64,000 nucleotides of DNA from Symbiodinium natans (taxonomy: Eukaryota; Sar; Dinophyceae; Suessiales; Symbiodiniaceae): assembly GCA_905221605.1 (NCBI GenBank), contig CAJNDS010001669.1, positions 304,001-368,000 of the forward strand, written 5' to 3'. The notes under the pieces are model-generated. The model was not told where the DNA came from. It ran no database searches and worked only from the letters and a program-made list of their open reading frames with translations. Below, piece by piece: positions 63,902 through 64,000 of the stretch. A program made the translations under genes and the position numbers. The stretch's first letter is position 1. Each line of letters opens with the position of its first letter.

Positions 63902-64000
63902 GAACCCTAAACCCTAAACCCTAAACCCTAAACCCCTAAACCCCTAAACCCCTAAACCCCTAAACCCCTAAACCCCTAAACCCCTAAACCCCTAAACCCC
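63902..64000. repeat. CCCTAAA array changing to CCCCTAAA
   Basis: Four or five CCCTAAA units, then about eight uniform CCCCTAAA octamers to the last base of the window. The array probably continues beyond. It need not be a chromosome end, since similar arrays occur throughout. Confidence 0.9.

Noticed and set aside
1-64000. Chromosome end at either edge of the window
   Set aside because: Arrays at both edges are no longer or purer than those inside, so they do not prove a telomere.
1-64000. tRNA, rRNA, CRISPR arrays, bacterial operons or viral genes
   Set aside because: None could be supported; regular repeats here have no CRISPR-like unique spacers of constant length, and no ribosome-binding or operon layout exists.

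Overview
Organism. The window is nuclear DNA of a protist, most likely a dinoflagellate or close relative. The reasons are: telomere-type heptamers (TTTAGGG on one strand, CCCTAAA on the other) in well over a hundred short arrays in both orientations; no long open frames, with genes cut into exons of about 30-100 bp; and, in three genes recognised by protein motifs, exon joins that keep frame only if introns may start with GC or GA as well as GT. GT/GC/GA donors with an AG|G acceptor are an established dinoflagellate trait. No bacterial operons, tRNA, rRNA or CRISPR array were seen. I cannot name the species.

Layout. 1-1,700: minus-strand protein kinase (glycine loop to helix E; the catalytic loop would lie beyond the left edge). 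1,700-5,900: telomere-type arrays, a 648-bp TIR element and minus-strand exon candidates. 6,000-7,620: microsatellites and a 376-bp duplication. 8,000-26,000: many short exon candidates on both strands among arrays and MITEs. 27,100-29,800: minus-strand serine hydrolase of the alpha/beta (S9-like) type with a GHSMGG nucleophile elbow. 30,000-44,000: exon candidates, MITEs and a 22-bp minisatellite. 44,000-52,000: more candidates, a CTG/CTA tract and one MITE nested in another. 52,176-about 55,000: plus-strand gene or genes of unknown product with phase-consistent exons. 55,865-60,885: minus-strand GH47 alpha-1,2-mannosidase. 60,900-64,000: a second TIR element, exon candidates and a terminal array that changes from CCCTAAA to CCCCTAAA units.

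How it fits together. Most of the DNA is intron or intergenic filler of two kinds. The first is telomere-type arrays. Read in the TTTAGGG sense they offer a GT donor (G|GTTTAGGG) and an AG acceptor (TTTAG|GG), so an array can act as an intron by itself; 52,286-52,376 looks like exactly that. The second is at least ten families of short palindromic MITEs. Family A makes a TA target duplication and carries GT and AG in its inverted ends, placed so that splicing would leave a 9-nt, frame-preserving scar. Arrays sit inside MITEs, MITEs sit inside MITEs, and several arrays are flanked by 25-45 bp duplications of the host sequence.

Limits. Open frames of 25-40 codons are common here by chance. Inside the introns of the GH47 gene I can read equally attractive frames on either strand. 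Only the kinase, hydrolase and GH47 calls rest on protein motifs; all other exon calls are low-confidence reading-frame and splice-signal evidence.
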